This document shows, piece by piece, positions 24,065 through 36,204 of a DNA stretch of 64,000 nucleotides. The stretch is from positions 49,062,153-49,126,152 of the forward strand of contig CM019069.1 in assembly GCA_009667805.1 (NCBI GenBank). The letters run 5' to 3'. The position numbers were made by a program, and so were the translations under genes. The stretch comes from Leptobrachium leishanense. Its lineage: Eukaryota; Chordata; Amphibia; Anura; Megophryidae. The notes below the pieces were generated by a model that ran no database searches, was not told the origin of the DNA, and was given only the letters and a program-made list of their open reading frames with translations. Numbering within the stretch: the stretch's first letter is position 1; the number at the start of each line of letters is the position of its first letter.

Positions 24065-24742
24065 GGGTCCTATTACATTCTTTGCGCACAATTGTGCATG
24101 CGCGCAAAAACACAAGGGGCAAAACCCTTTGCGCTGAACGTCGTATTACGACGTTCGCGCACAAAATGCGTGTTAATGTCTAACGCGAGTGACAGTGTGC
24201 GAATCCTTTGCGAGCGCAATTTAGTGTGCGCATCCTATACTTAACATTGTGAGTGCAAATGCGTTTGTGCGCTAGTGCGCGCATGGTATTACAATCTTAG
24301 TTCAAAATTTAACTGATAACCTTTGCGCGCATAATTTTAACGTCTTTGAAAAGCTGGTGTTAACGGCAAATTGTAATAACCTGACCGTACCAAACTGCGG
24401 ATTCACAACGGAGAACGTCGATGTGCACGTCTGTTTTTACTAGATCCGTCAAAAATGACGGCCACTACCTTGTCTTCCGTCAGAACTTACGTCCGTTGTG
24501 CACAGTCTGCACAAAATGACGGACTCGCGTTAAAAATTACATTGCGCTCACTGATTTCTCTGCGCAACGGTACTTTGCGCGCATTTTTGCGCGTCGGTTT
24601 TACGAGCGCGATTTCCCGACGGATGAAAAAATGCGCGAGGAATGTAATTCCAGCGGTGATTTTTGTGCATTAACGTTTAACACTTCGTGCAAAAAAACAC
24701 GCGTTTAGCCTGCGTTTTTGCATTGAGAATGTAATAGGGCCC
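24065..24742. mobile_element. CpG-rich MITE (GGGCCCTATTACATTC family), copy 2, full length
   Basis: This 678-bp element has termini GGGTCCTATTACATTCTTTG and GAATGTAATAGGGCCC in inverted orientation, flanked by ACA on both sides (24062-24064, 24743-24745). It matches 14141-14768 along its length. It is rich in TTGCGCGC-type CpG motifs and non-coding. Confidence 0.88.
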
Positions 24743-24895
24743 ACATTGAATTATTTCAGTGTTATATGCTACAAAATATTTGACATCCAGAGCATTGTAG
24801 CATATTCATATATTCACATATAAGTGAATGTGGAGTGTTGCTTCTTTTAGCACCATCATGGGACTCCCCCACCACAAAACTAAACAGGTTTCTAC

Positions 24896-25129
24896 CTGAA
24901 AAGCAGTAGTCTGAAGCTTTTGTAATCCATTATCAAGCCTTTCCATTTTCTGGACTAACTCATTCCTCTTCTTCCCGAGGAGATTCCAATACAGTTTGAT
25001 GAGCTCCAGGAAGCTTTTCGGAGTCGTGTAGTTATAATGCTTCTCATTCTGCTGATATTTAACACTCACTTCATTTACACTTGTATGGGCATATGTTATG
25101 AACTGGCTGATAGAGGATTTCACGTGTTC
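24896..25129 (-). CDS. DNAH9/11: Dynein heavy chain exon e: entry into stalk helix CC1
   Basis: This 234-nt, 78-codon exon begins [20 protein letters not shown] and contains the family signature [13 protein letters not shown], then [19 protein letters not shown]. The signature marks the end of AAA4 and the start of the antiparallel coiled-coil stalk. The acceptor is TTTTCAG. The donor GTAGAAA is weaker than the others but keeps the frame into exon f. Confidence 0.95.
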
Positions 25130-25354
25130 CTGAAAAGAAAAATCAAGAGGAACTTATTACAAAATACCATTCACAAGAGATGGTCACCAGACGTACCACA
25201 ATGTTGGATTCATGGGCCTGGAGCTGAAGATCTGGGTGCAACTCTGGCACATACCCATCAGCTCCATTGTGCCTCTGTCCAATTCTCCTCACCACCAACT
25301 TTGCCTTGCCCCATTTATTCTCACCTGCAAATGTTATTCTACCCTATTCTTCTT

Positions 25355-25760
25355 GATTCCCATTGAACTCTTGCCCCATTCTTCTCGATTCTCCTTGTTC
25401 CCTCGCCCCATTCTTCTCAATTTCCCTTGTTCACTTGCCTCATTCTACTCGATTCGCCTTGTTCCCTTGCCCCATTCTTCTTGATTCCCCTTCTATCCCT
25501 TGCCCCATTTTTTTATTTTCCTCTTTGTACCCATGCCCCAATTCTGCTCTTTTCCCCTTTGTACTCTTGCCCCAATTCTGCTCTTTTCCCCTTTGTACCC
25601 TTGCCCCATCCCCCTTTGTACCCTTGCCCCATTCTACTCTTGCCCCATTCTTCTTTTCTCTCATTGTGCCTTGCCCAATTATTCTCGTTCTTCCGACCCA
25701 TTGTTCTCACCTTCCATTGTTCCTCTGCCCTTTTCTACTCAAGTCCCTTTGTGCCAATAC
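25355..25760. repeat. Pyrimidine-rich minisatellite, about 30-35 bp unit
   Basis: Degenerate units CTTGCCCCATTCTTCTCGAT plus TCCCCTTGTTCC recur more than ten times. ORFs on both strands across it are artefacts of the repeat. Confidence 0.9.
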
Positions 25761-25799
25761 CCTATCCCTTTAAATTCAATTTTGCTAGTGGCAATTGGT

Positions 25800-28090
25800 G
25801 CCGACATAGCAAGCTTTTCATTGGCCTATTTTGAGACATGGGCCTCGAACTGCAGCTCCAATAGCACCTATGTGTTAATCATGCTCTGAATTGAGAAGTT
25901 GAAAAATCATAACTTCAGCTTTTTCCATTCCAGCCTTTAGGCTGGGGACATACCTGCATGTCAATTCCATCACATATCACAAACACATAACATAAGATTA
26001 TAATATCATGGTATAGATTTATGATTACACATAAGGAGAGATGGAGAGAAAAACAAACAAGTTTCAAAGTTAACGTGTCTGTCATTTGTTTTTAACTTTT
26101 TGTTTATGAATTTACAAGAAAGTCTTCTCCAAAAACGACATGTCTTCTGACACGTGTTAATCACCTTTAGGTTAAGAAACCTACTTGTCCCATTTGTATT
26201 TTGTCTACATAAAAGTTTTCACGGACCATGGATGAAGTGGTCATCTGGTCCATTAGGTTGTTGAGCTGTGTATCATGTTAAACGACACTGGTTGCGAATT
26301 AAACCATAAGGGGTTATTGACCAACCACCATTCTTTCAATCGTGTAACTTAAGGCCTTAGTGGGTGAGCTTCTGTCATTTTTAATATAAACTATTTGTCA
26401 AGTGCCAGAATAAATTTTAAATCGTACATAATGAATTAAAAAGAAAAAAAAGAAGACTAAATCATTAAAGAAAAAAAAAATATATATATATATATATACA
26501 CACTTGAATTTATTCATTTTCTTTTTCAAAAACAGATTTGGAAACTAACTTTCATTCTGAAATACCTCACCATCCCTTTCCCGGTTTGTGTTTTCTGTCG
26601 CTTCATAATGACCTTGCAAAATGGCCATTGTTTTTCTGTGGGTTTTTCGCCCGTTCATTGTGTTTCACTATGGCTATTCAATGGCAGCTCCCCGCTCTGC
26701 ATGGCGAATGTATTTGCACACTTGTCAAGATGATGGACAGGAGAAGAATGATAGGAGTGGTGATCTCTGCTTGTTAGAACATACAATAGCCCAGTAGGAA
26801 CCGTGATCTGTTGGAGAGACAAACGGTGTTCCATTCTGGAACATATTAAGTTTGTCTCCAGGACACACATGACTTCACTAGGGTGTCTAACCTCATTCAT
26901 AATAGATGCTAATCTTTTCAGGGCTGACTGATGACAGCACTTCCTGCCCTTCACGGAATTACAGCCCGGGTTTCATCAAAGGACTCAAACGGCCTTCTAA
27001 TTAGACTAATTCCCTTCGTCATGAATTATTTATTCCCATTGGAAACTGATCACTGTGACATTAACGGAATCTGCTCGATCTGGCACGTCGCTAGGATGCG
27101 CCATCGGTACAATATTTAGACAACAGTGCACCTGTGTTATGTTTGTTTGCTCCAGGTTATTATTTTTATTAGCTTTACTTTTATGTTCCTCTCCAAGATG
27201 ATTATTATATTTTTGCTACTGACAATATAAATATTTTAACCAGATTATAAAGTGCATGCATACAGTTACTGATGCTGTACACAAAACTCGATGAAACTAT
27301 TTCCCTAATGCAAGACGATAGAACGCGGGATTAAAAAAAAATAAAATAAACATTATAGGATTAAATAAAGTATGGGAAGATATTTTAAAAAAATTGAGAA
27401 AGGATTTTGGTATCCAAAGAACGAGTGAGTCTAAAGTTCTCTCTCATGTCCTGGTTCAGAGTTATTCAGCTTCTTCAGTTGCTTTTGAAGATACGGAGGT
27501 TTTGGACATTGTTATGTAGCGCGTCGCTTTTTGACTTCACATGCACAAAAAGAGGCATAAGGCATTTATTCAGCTGGAGATAGCAGATATTAAATGCTGG
27601 TGAAGGCAATGAATTGGAAAAAAGTCAACAATTAACCATTTTCCTGTTTTTTGGATGTTTTGACTTACAGTAAATGAACGCTTTTTGTCCACTCTTGGTG
27701 GTTTATCAAACAGAGAAGGTGATGAGAAACTCTAATAAATGTCGTGCCATAGTGTATTAGTAAAGCTGCACCTCACGAGAATTAACTCATTCATTGCCTC
27801 CCTAGTCCATTATACAAGATGAAAAATTAGGCTGTCATAATGAAACCAGAGGTATGTGTACATGTGCAGTTTAGATCATCTTCAAAGCCAAGTAAGAGTA
27901 AATGGTTAGAGTTTGAGTCTTTGAGATCTACTCCCTCAACTTCTTCTGGATCTTTCAGTAGGTTACATGTGACGGACATCAAGGGTTATCCAAGAACTCT
28001 CGTTGCTTAACATTATTGCAAATCTACAGCGTAAATCGCCTATGTTGTGCCCATAATAAATATTGGCGATCCAGATAGTCAAATGTCAAA
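25800..28090. other. Intron sequence, no gene seen
   Basis: It contains a TA microsatellite at 26480-26504 and otherwise single-copy-looking sequence. The stretch 26970-27130 with CTAATTAGACTAATTCCC is a candidate conserved element. ORFs up to 99 codons are unremarkable. Confidence 0.45.
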
Positions 28091-28220
28091 GGGCCATATT
28101 CCAAAGTTGGTGCTAATTTAACCAGAGCCGTTTTAAAATTAACAAATCCATAAACTGTAATGGCTCGGGTAAGTTTACAATAGCTCTGGTTAAGTTAGCA
28201 CCAACTTTGGAATATGGCTC
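28091..28220. mobile_element. Foldback MITE (GGGCCATATTCCAAAGTTGG)
   Basis: Inverted ends GGGCCATATTCCAAAGTTGG and CCAACTTTGGAATATGGCTC pair over about 50 bp with GTGCTAA continuing the stem. It is short (130 bp) and non-coding. Confidence 0.88.
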
Positions 28221-28830
28221 AAAGAAAGGTATTTGAAGTCTCCAAGAAACGTCACATGCTGGTCTTTGATTTCTTTTGTCCAGTTCACCAAAGCTTAGCA
28301 TGGTTCCAACAACATTATTTCCAATAATTTTGTTTTCAGGCCCTTATTCAGTTTAGTTACTCCCTGTTTTTTTCGTTATTACATATTGAACTCTTTTTAT
28401 TAATGCCATATTACCCTCCCACTACTCTCATTAAGAGGTGGATAGTGTTATCTTAAATACTGTCCATCAGATGAAAACATCTGCTCCCTCTATGTGGTGG
28501 TAAGAAATTATATGATTTCAAGCAGTAAAGAGAATCCCAAGGAACTAGAATACTTTACTTTTATGGGAAGCTTAATTTCGCAAGCGCTTCTTTGACTACA
28601 ATGGTCTCCTTGAGATCCCATTTCTATTGTGGGTCACTCACCACAAGGGCTGGAATCTGGAGGTGTCAGATATAAATATTGTAAAGGTCAGGACAAACAA
28701 TTGTAAGCCAGTCTATGACTACCTGTTCTGTATTAAAAATTGTAATATCCTCGGTCGAAGGCCTGGAGGGCTAGAAGTGCAGGGAAGGGTCATGCCATTT
28801 GGTGACTGGGGACAAGAATTCAACATGGTG

Positions 28831-28994
28831 GCACAAGATTTCTAGCAGGCCATCCTTCTCACAACATGAGTGATGAGGAAGAAAGACACAACTGTTGTCT
28901 TCAATGTGTTCTGGCACAAGATTTCTAGCAGCCATCCTTCTCACAACATGAGTGATGGAGGAAGAGAGACACGACTGTTGTCTTCAATGTGTTC
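28831..28994. repeat. Tandem duplication, 83-bp unit
   Basis: GCACAAGATTTCTAGCAGGC through GTCTTCAATGTGTTC is repeated once at a period of 83 bp with few differences. Confidence 0.92.
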
Positions 28995-29285
28995 ATGTTT
29001 ACTGTGTAATCTAAATACTTGACAAGCCAACCTACGTGTATATACCCATAATCCTCTATTTGGGGTACGAAATGGCAACATTTCCAAAAATTAAAGAGAG
29101 CATGCAATACTTGAAAATTAGAAAGGAACCTTCTGTAAGTGCTCCAAAAACATGAACAGGAGTCTTCATAAACACATATAACATGTGATTGTAATGTGTG
29201 GTAATAACGATTCCTGCTCACATTATGAGAAGGCATAGATTCTCCATGTAAATAAAGAATTGAGTTTTCACAATGGTATACTTAC

Positions 29286-29447
29286 GTCAATGCCATCAAG
29301 CTTCTGGATAAAACTACTGCTGACAGATTGAAGGGCAACTTGAGGCCAGGAATGAAACCAGTTTATAGCCGTGCAGTTGACCAGTGCAGGAAACTTTCTA
29401 GCTCTTGCTCTCAATGTGAAACCCACCGGTGAAAAGCATAGCACAAC
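29286..29447 (-). CDS. DNAH9/11: Dynein heavy chain exon d: AAA4 sensor region
   Basis: This 162-nt, 54-codon exon starts [20 protein letters not shown] and includes [10 protein letters not shown] and SWPQVAL before ending QKLDGID. LCFSPVG...[14 protein letters not shown] is one of the most conserved stretches of dynein heavy chains, just before the helices that lead into the stalk. The exon is phase 0 at both ends, with acceptor GACAG and donor GTAAG. Confidence 0.95.
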
Positions 29448-30121
29448 CTGTCAAAGATACAGCCATACAACAATGTAAGAAACAAATTTTTAATCAGGTG
29501 AGCATAAGATGGCATCACTTTTAAAGGGCTTTTGTTACTGGTCTAGGACTGTTAGCCAGTGAGTGCAATAAAAAGTGTAAAATATACTCTTAACTTTTGC
29601 ACGGTCTGTTCACACTGACTTGCCAAATGGGAAATTCCCAACATTTGGAGGTATGAGACCAGGACAGGGGTGGGCCTAGGTGGGAAGTGACGGATGATTC
29701 CAAACAAAGATTGACTCACCCTTTGGAAAGTGGTGTCTTAGCTCTGGGGATGATAGAAAGGTTTAGGTCCACTCAGAAAGGGGTCATGTGTCCTACTACT
29801 CTCTTCTAACTGGCTCCTGAAAAACTGATTTGCAAGCAAGGGGCTAATCACACTCTCCATAGTGCACGGCCAATGGAGCAGCAGGATGCTGGAACTAGGT
29901 GAGGAGAAGTACTCCTCAAGAAATGAGATGTCGCGCAATGCCGTATATTCTGTTTAAAGGGACACTAGCACTTACATAAGTTGTAAATAGATTACTTGCA
30001 CATTACAAATAAAACCACGTGTATTTTTTCTTGTTCTGAATAACTGCATGTAAAAAGGAAAAATAAAGTTAGATTTCTAATCTACCCCCTGGTGATGTCC
30101 TTTAAATACATCTCACACAAT
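29448..30121. other. Intron sequence
   Basis: Nothing recognised between exon d and the LINE fragment. Confidence 0.5.
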
Positions 30122-30660
30122 AGAAACATAGAAAATGTCGGCAGATAAGAACCTGTGGGTCCATCTAGTCTGCCCAATTACATGGATACTTTACCTGGAT
30201 TTATCTTTTGTTTAGGATAGCCTTATGCCTATCCCATGCCTGCTTAAATTCAATTACTGTTTTGGCCTCTACCACTTCAACTGGAAGGCTGTTCCATGTA
30301 TCCACCACCCTCTCAGTAAAATAATGCTTCCTGATGTTACTTTTAAACCTTTGCCCCTCTAATCTAAGACTATGTCCCCTTGTTTTGCTACTTTGTTTCC
30401 TTTTAAATATACTCCCTTCCTCTACCTTGTGGATTCCCTTTACGTATTTAAATGTTTCTATCATATCTCCTCTGTCTCGTCTTTTTTCAAAGCTGTACAT
30501 GTTAAGATCATTAAGCCTTTCCTGGTAACTTTTCTCCTTCAAGCCGTACACCATTTTAGTAGCCCTTCTCTGAACTCTCTCTAAGGTATCTATATCCTTC
30601 TGGAGATACGGTTTCCAATACAATGAGATTTGAGTCATTGATTGACCCATAGACTCCATT
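30122..30660 (-). pseudogene. 5'-truncated jockey/CR1-type LINE, 3' end of reverse transcriptase ORF
   Basis: A 152-codon minus-strand frame (30201-30659) encodes the C-terminal tail of a non-LTR retrotransposon polymerase: LERVQRRATKMVYGL, EKRRDRGDMIETFKYV and DTWNSLPVEVVEAKTVIEFK are signatures of the jockey superfamily. The following 3' UTR has TAGACTGGATGGACCC-like sequence read on the minus strand and GCAGATAAGAACC on plus. The catalytic core is absent, so it is a dead truncated copy. A second copy is at 36205-36527. Confidence 0.88.
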
Positions 30661-31054
30661 CTATAGCCAAAGCCATGCAGTGAGGACCAAGTGATGTAAA
30701 GATACGGGGGGGGGGCAGTTTACAACACAAAAGATCACAAAATGGATTTCCCCACATACAGACTAAAATATTTTCTTAACTAAACATACTAGAGAAAAAC
30801 AAAGCACATGTAAGAGATCAGAAACATAAAATAAACACAATAAGGACATTTTTTATTTTTTTTGGTGCTAGTGGCCCTTTAAGGATTTATTTCTTAAACG
30901 TGGAGCTGTCAATTATACATTTACTTAAATAATAATAAAATAAGCACCAATAACTAAATCTGAGAGAAATGTCAGATTTGAAGAACTTGCTAGAGTTTTT
31001 TTTAATGATTATTCTACTATTATATAGTTTACTCACATCTTGATCATTCTAGGG

Positions 31055-31238
31055 TAGTGTTTCCCAACCCTGGTCCTCAGGTCCCCCTAACAGGCCAGGT
31101 TTGCCAGATATGTGACACCCAGCCCAGGTGACATGAGTTGCTGCTCAGTGATTGCAGGATTCAGTCTGCATTTCCCCAAGTAAATCCTTAAAATCTCCCG
31201 TGTTAGGGGGACTTAAGGCCTAAGGTTGGGAACCGCTG
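31055..31238. mobile_element. hAT-type MITE (CCCAACCCTGGTCCTCA family), copy 2
   Basis: The left TAGTGTTTCCCAACCCTGGT and the right AAGGTTGGGAACCGCTG are inverted ends. Inside are CAGGCCAGGTTTGCCAGATA and TGATTGCAGGATTCAGTCTG. No clear 8-bp duplication was seen. Confidence 0.78.
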
Positions 31239-31377
31239 CTCTACATGGTTGACCGTTTCTCTTTATTCTTTATCCTCATTAAAAAGCACTAGGCGGCCTG
31301 TTACAGCACAGTAACCACTGCCAATATGAAAGCAAACATAGAACAGGTTTACACAGAGTATATGCATACATTATTCT

Positions 31378-33386
31378 TTTTTTTTTGGTATTCAAGGTTT
31401 TATTTTACATGTAAGTCATCAATACAGTAATCCGCACTTTCAAAAGACACATAGCGGGAGAATAACAATATAGCGCAGACAAAAAAAAAAGGGGGCAGGG
31501 GAGGATAAACGACATCAAAAACAAAGCCTGGCAGAGGGTGCAGAGGGACATCAGGAAAAATAGGGGGAGAAAAAAGAAGCAAACTAAGAAATAATAAAAT
31601 AAATAAAAATAAAAATAAAAAATAAAAAAGGGTGGGGGGATCGCCCAAGAGTGTGACATTCCTGGCTCACCCCAGGAACCGTAAGGTAATCTGGGGGCCA
31701 TGGAAGAAATCACAGGGGCCGGGGGACCTAGGGCCAGGAGAGACGGCCAGAGCCATGGTGGCCGCTCAAGTGGCACGCCCAGGGCCACCCGATGTCCCTC
31801 AGCCACAAAAAAAAAAAGAAGGGGGGTAGGGGTGGGGAGGGCAGAATACCTGACGTCCCAATGGTCTCAGAGAGTCCTACGTGCCAAGGTCTGCAAGAAG
31901 TCCTCCCGTAGTGAGGTTCACTCAAGATAACTATATCAATAAAAGGGGGGGTGGGGGAGGGAATTAGCCAGTCATAGCAATAAACATAGGAATGGGACCA
32001 TCTCAAGGGGGGTGGGGTGCAGGATCCAATAGAAGGAGAGAAAAAAAAAAACAGCATAAAACACTGCTGGTAAAACATTGGCGTAGTAGCCCCGCCGAGA
32101 CAGTCTCAGGCGACCAGGTCTGTCAGGCTCACGGTCAAAGAGGAGCCACACGTCTTCAGCCCGGGTCCGATTGTAGAGGATCTGCAGCTGTATTTCCATG
32201 GCAAGTAGACGCCGTGGCGTTCGGAGGGCGCCTGCCAACGTCCAGTAGAGCCCGTGCTTCGTCCGGTGTGGTCACAGAGTGCATAGTCCCACCGTGTAGT
32301 ATCAGCAAGGAGCCAGAAGGGCCCCAACGATATCTGAGTCCCCGGTCTCTCATGTGGGTTGTCACGTCACGGAAACGGCAACGTGCCGCCAGGGCAAGAA
32401 ATGATAAATCCCGGTAGATGGTTACCTGCATATCATTGTAGGCCACCGACGGGACATTTCCCGCCTTCTTAAGCACTTTGGCATGAGCGGAGACATCAGT
32501 AGTGACAGCAATAACGTCCCTGGGGGCTGCGACAGGCGCAGCAGCCACCTTACGCACTCGGAAGGCCGTGGTAACCGGCACCGGGAAAGTCCGGAGGAAG
32601 AGTCAGCAGCATGGCCACCAGGCCCGAAACACATGGCAGCAGAGCTTCATCACTTACAGTTTCAGGGATCCCCCTAATCCGCAAGTTGTGCCGGCGATGT
32701 CTAGTCTCCAAGTCCAAAACTGTGGACGATAGGGCCGTGACCTGTTTCCGTAGGTCTTCCATTTGGGCCTGTACTCCCGGTCTCTCTTCCTCCAGTACTG
32801 ACAGGCGGGCACCCATAGACACAGAGCCAGACGAGATGGCCTCAATTTCAGCTCTGACCTGAGTAAGGTCATTTTGCCACAGGGCCCTCAGATCCTCATA
32901 GAGCTGCCGTATATCATCTTTAGTCGACAGCTGCGGGTGTGGGGTGTCAGGCACCACCAGACTGTGACAGGGTGAGCCATCCGGGGATACAGCTATGTCC
33001 GGGGTCACCTCCCGATTCTGACGTCCAGGACCAGTCCGTGATGCCCCCAGGGAAAGCCGAATATCCGGCTGAGCGGCTGCCTCCGAACTCTCCAGGCGCC
33101 TGCTTTTCTTCCCCATCCAGGTAGAAAGTCCCCGCCGCGGAGTAGGCCGCAAACAAAGATGGCCGCCAGCAAAACACTGCAGGTTAGACGGTGCTGGATC
33201 CGGGTAATAGTGCCTCCCGGGGGGGTCAAGGCAGGCACACCACGATCAGGGGAGACTGCACAGTGGCTGCAGAGGCGAACCGATCTGCGGGCCGGGAGCT
33301 AAGGGTATAAAATCAGTCGGTATTACACTCAGCAACAGGAGCTCCCTCACCACACGTCCGCTCGGCTCGGCGTCCAGCCACGCCCC
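31378..33386 (-). mobile_element. ORF1-only L1-like retrotransposon, copy 1 (about 2.0 kb, complete insertion)
   Basis: It is bounded by a perfect 15-bp duplication TGCATACATTATTCT (31363-31377, 33387-33401). On the minus strand it starts GGGGCGTGGCTGGACGC and ends with an AAAATAAAAC polyadenylation-like signal and a poly(A) tail (poly-T at 31378 on plus). There is one ORF, then about 780 bp of C/T-rich (sense) 3' UTR, and no endonuclease or reverse transcriptase. It is a HAL1-like layout. Confidence 0.85.
32156..33116 (-). pseudogene. L1 ORF1p-like protein, one frameshift
   Basis: The protein starts MGKKSRRLESSEAAAQPDIR at 33116. Order: basic/disordered N-terminus, a coiled coil (DDIRQLYEDLRALW to VLDLETRHR), an RRM-like domain opening RRHNLRIRGIPETVSD, and a C-terminal domain with RYRWGPSGSLLIL. 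That matches the trimeric RNA chaperone ORF1p of L1 elements. A frameshift near 32550-32580 separates the RRM start from the rest. The span is about 320 codons. The longer upstream Met at 33152 is less likely because MGKKS is shared with the second copy. Confidence 0.85.
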
Positions 33387-33401
33387 TGCATACATTATTC
33401 T

Positions 33402-34565
33402 AAATAGAACTAGTATAAAATAAGTAAACATATTTAGGTAAATAAACATCTACTGCATGGATTCAAAAGAACAAGTCTATGCAGACATGTCCAAATTTCT
33501 AACAAGCTGTTCATAGTAACAAAAAAATAAAATCGCCTTTCAAATATGAAAAAAATCTGATTTTTTTTTAGTAGGAATGTATTCGCAATGCTATTCTTTG
33601 CAGGGATTTTTTTTTTTGGTCTGGACAATATTGAAGTCTTTCACAAGCCTCAGAACCGTTAAACAATAAAATGGTTACATTTTACATCATAGATGTATGG
33701 ACACAATTGCTCGCGCAGAAGAGAGCCAGAGGACCTGCTTTGGAATTCTATGTGAGACCTTAATAATAATTTCTCCCTATTCGATCATCGGACTCTGCGA
33801 GCTGCACTTAAAAGCGGCATCAAGATAAAAAGGGGAAGCCAAGACTTTGGGAGGCTATTAGGCTGCCATCCCCTCCCCCAGATTTCGCACACTTTCAAGC
33901 GTTCCTGTGAACTCTACACAGTGGGAATGGTTTATAACTTCAAACCACAACTTGATCAATGCCAGTAAAAAGCAGTACTAATAGGTGCAGGGAACCACAA
34001 AAAAACAGGGTACCTCAAAAACCATAATTCTATTTTCCAGTTTCTTTTTTTCTAAACCAGAGATGAGAAAGAAACCAAATGGGAACCATGTATGGAGTAA
34101 CGTGCCGGAGGACATAAAAGGCAGCATCTCACAGAGGGATCGAGTTAAACAGCCGCAACGCATAACAGTAGCCAATGAAGTCAATATTTGGTAAATGATT
34201 TCCTCAAAACGTGACAGCTATAGCAAGCTTGCATTCAGAATATTCCCTGTATTTGCTGGATTTTCCTTGACAAGAAGGAGCCTTTTGCAATAATGCGCGC
34301 AGTGCCTTCATTTGAGAAAACTGAAAAAGACATTATAAACAAATTCAAATTTTTTTATATAGAGACGAAAACAAACCTTTAATGTCAACGGAGAAGATAC
34401 AGGAAAAAAATTAAATAATAATAATTTATGCCCATGAAAGATAAATCAGGTGGTGGAAAGTATAGATCATGCGCAATGTTTATGTGTTCCATTGGTATTT
34501 TTATTGCTTATTACACGTATATTATATCAGTGTGCCAGCACGGACATCATTTGGAGCATTGTGTG
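33402..34565. other. Intron sequence
   Basis: A/T-rich intron with no recognisable gene. The stretch 33690-33960 looks single-copy. Confidence 0.45.
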
Positions 34566-34640
34566 TATGACATACTTGAAAACGAGAGAACTCTCAATGT
34601 ATCCTTCCTGGTAAAATCCTTTATAAATAAATAAAATAAA
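34566..34640 (+). repeat. SINE 3' tail fragment
   Basis: GACATACTTGAAAACGAGAG and CAATGTATCCTTCCTGGTAA with a TAAATAAATAAA end; same tail as 17736-17802 and 19203-19262. Confidence 0.78.
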
Positions 34641-34744
34641 TATTGTACTGTTTTGAACTGTGGAATCTGTCTCGCAAAAGACGGTTTGCTGAAAATGAAA
34701 AGAATAAACGGCTGAATTATAATAGAAATATAATAATAAAATTA

Positions 34745-35052
34745 TATTTTTTTACATTGAATCCTATGGGATTCGTCTGTTTAAACCGGTCATACCGAAT
34801 CACCGAAAATCAGGGCATTCACTTGCATTTCGGTAGAGTTCGGCGTTTTCTGATTAACCATTACTTCTCAATGGGACAATATCGCTGCCGCCGAAGATCG
34901 AAGAATTGCATCGAACTGCACTGTATTTCGCTGTCGATTAGCCAGGATTTGGCGAACTGACAGTTTAGTGAATAGCCGAACTGCCACGAAATTGTGAAAT
35001 TCACTGTTCGGTGCAATTTGATGGCAAGTTCGTTGCTTACTGAATAACCCCT
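34745..35052. mobile_element. GGTTATTCA-family element, truncated copy
   Basis: GCATCGAACTGCACTGTATT, TTGGCGAACTGACAGTTTAG and the terminus TTACTGAATAACCCC match parts of 54195-54958. The other end is missing. Confidence 0.6.
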
Positions 35053-35748
35053 TTAATGTTTGATTAATTTGCTTTCCTTCATATACAATGTTGCCATCAT
35101 TGGGGTCTCGGAAACCTTCTGAAACCACACAGTTTTCACTTGCAATGTTGGGCTGCAGAGAATTCTAGCAAACACCTTGGTCTTCATTTTCTGCTGGAGG
35201 TATGAGTACCAATAGAATTATGTAATATATTGGCAGCGCGCTTATTGTCGTGCCAATTATAGTTATGCTGTCAACAAATGTGCAGGAAACATTCAAGCCC
35301 AGAGCACAAACATGCATAAATGATAGTGTGCTCAGACTTAATAGCTGAGGTGTATATAGCTGAACAGATGGATCCGCTGATATTTACTGTAACACTGCAA
35401 CTTTTCAATCCACAAAACACCCTGTGTTATCATTCAATAACAGCAGACAGTGTGAAAGAGCATCAATAATTTTACAAGAACCCTGTGTCCTTTTTTAATG
35501 GAAACTCACTTTACAAAATATAAATAATGGGTCCGATTTTTTTTTAACTTTTTTTTGTAACCCGTGGAAAAAATGTGATAATGTTTAAGGGATTGTAAAA
35601 CTAACAATAAATCATCAGGGTATCGGAGACAAATGGCAGTAAGCCAGTAAAATGTGTGTGTTTTTTTTTTCTCTCTCTCGCATCTTCTGAACGATAGAGA
35701 CTTTCTGTATTGTTTGATTCTCTTTTGATTTTTTTTTTTTGTTCTCAC
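35053..35748. other. Intron sequence
   Basis: Nothing recognised; ends at the donor side of exon c. Confidence 0.45.
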
Positions 35749-35891
35749 CTTCAGCTGTCGTCGGATTCTGTCGATGAAAAACTGCCAGCAATTCTCTCTG
35801 GAGTCAGGAAGGCCGAGTGCACGCAATTCCATTCTTGTAGAAGAGACAATGCTGTCTACCTCCTCGTCGCTAAAGAGATCGGGAATATCAC
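35749..35891 (-). CDS. DNAH9/11: Dynein heavy chain exon c: AAA4 small helical part
   Basis: This 143-nt exon begins with two bases that finish the split Gly codon, then encodes [17 protein letters not shown] and ends [10 protein letters not shown]. The (G)[11 protein letters not shown] and RENCW motifs are characteristic of AAA4 in axonemal heavy chains. The acceptor is ATGCAG and the donor GTGAGA; the exon ends in phase 0. Confidence 0.95.
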
Positions 35892-36204
35892 CTGCATGAA
35901 ACAAACACGGAAAAAATAGAAAAGAAGGAAAAAACAGGTTTGACCAAATCAGCCGTATGAATGTGCTCAGTTCCAGGTGGACGATAGAGAGCTCAGAAAG
36001 AGTTTTTTAAATTTAAGGAAAATACAAATTTGCAAAACGGACAATTATACAGAACTCCCAGCATCCACAGCACCTGGCCCTCTCCGTCCCCCTCTTCTCC
36101 GGCCCCTCTTCTATGAAAGGGATATTCTAGTGGATAATAACGTGGCCTATTTCAATCACCCTATGAAGTGTGTGGTTTAATCCCTACAAATGGGGCTATA
36201 GACT

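Noticed and set aside
25363..25834. Leu/Pro-rich membrane-like frames of 129-136 codons
   Set aside because: They arise from a pyrimidine-rich minisatellite; overlapping frames in different registers are equally long.
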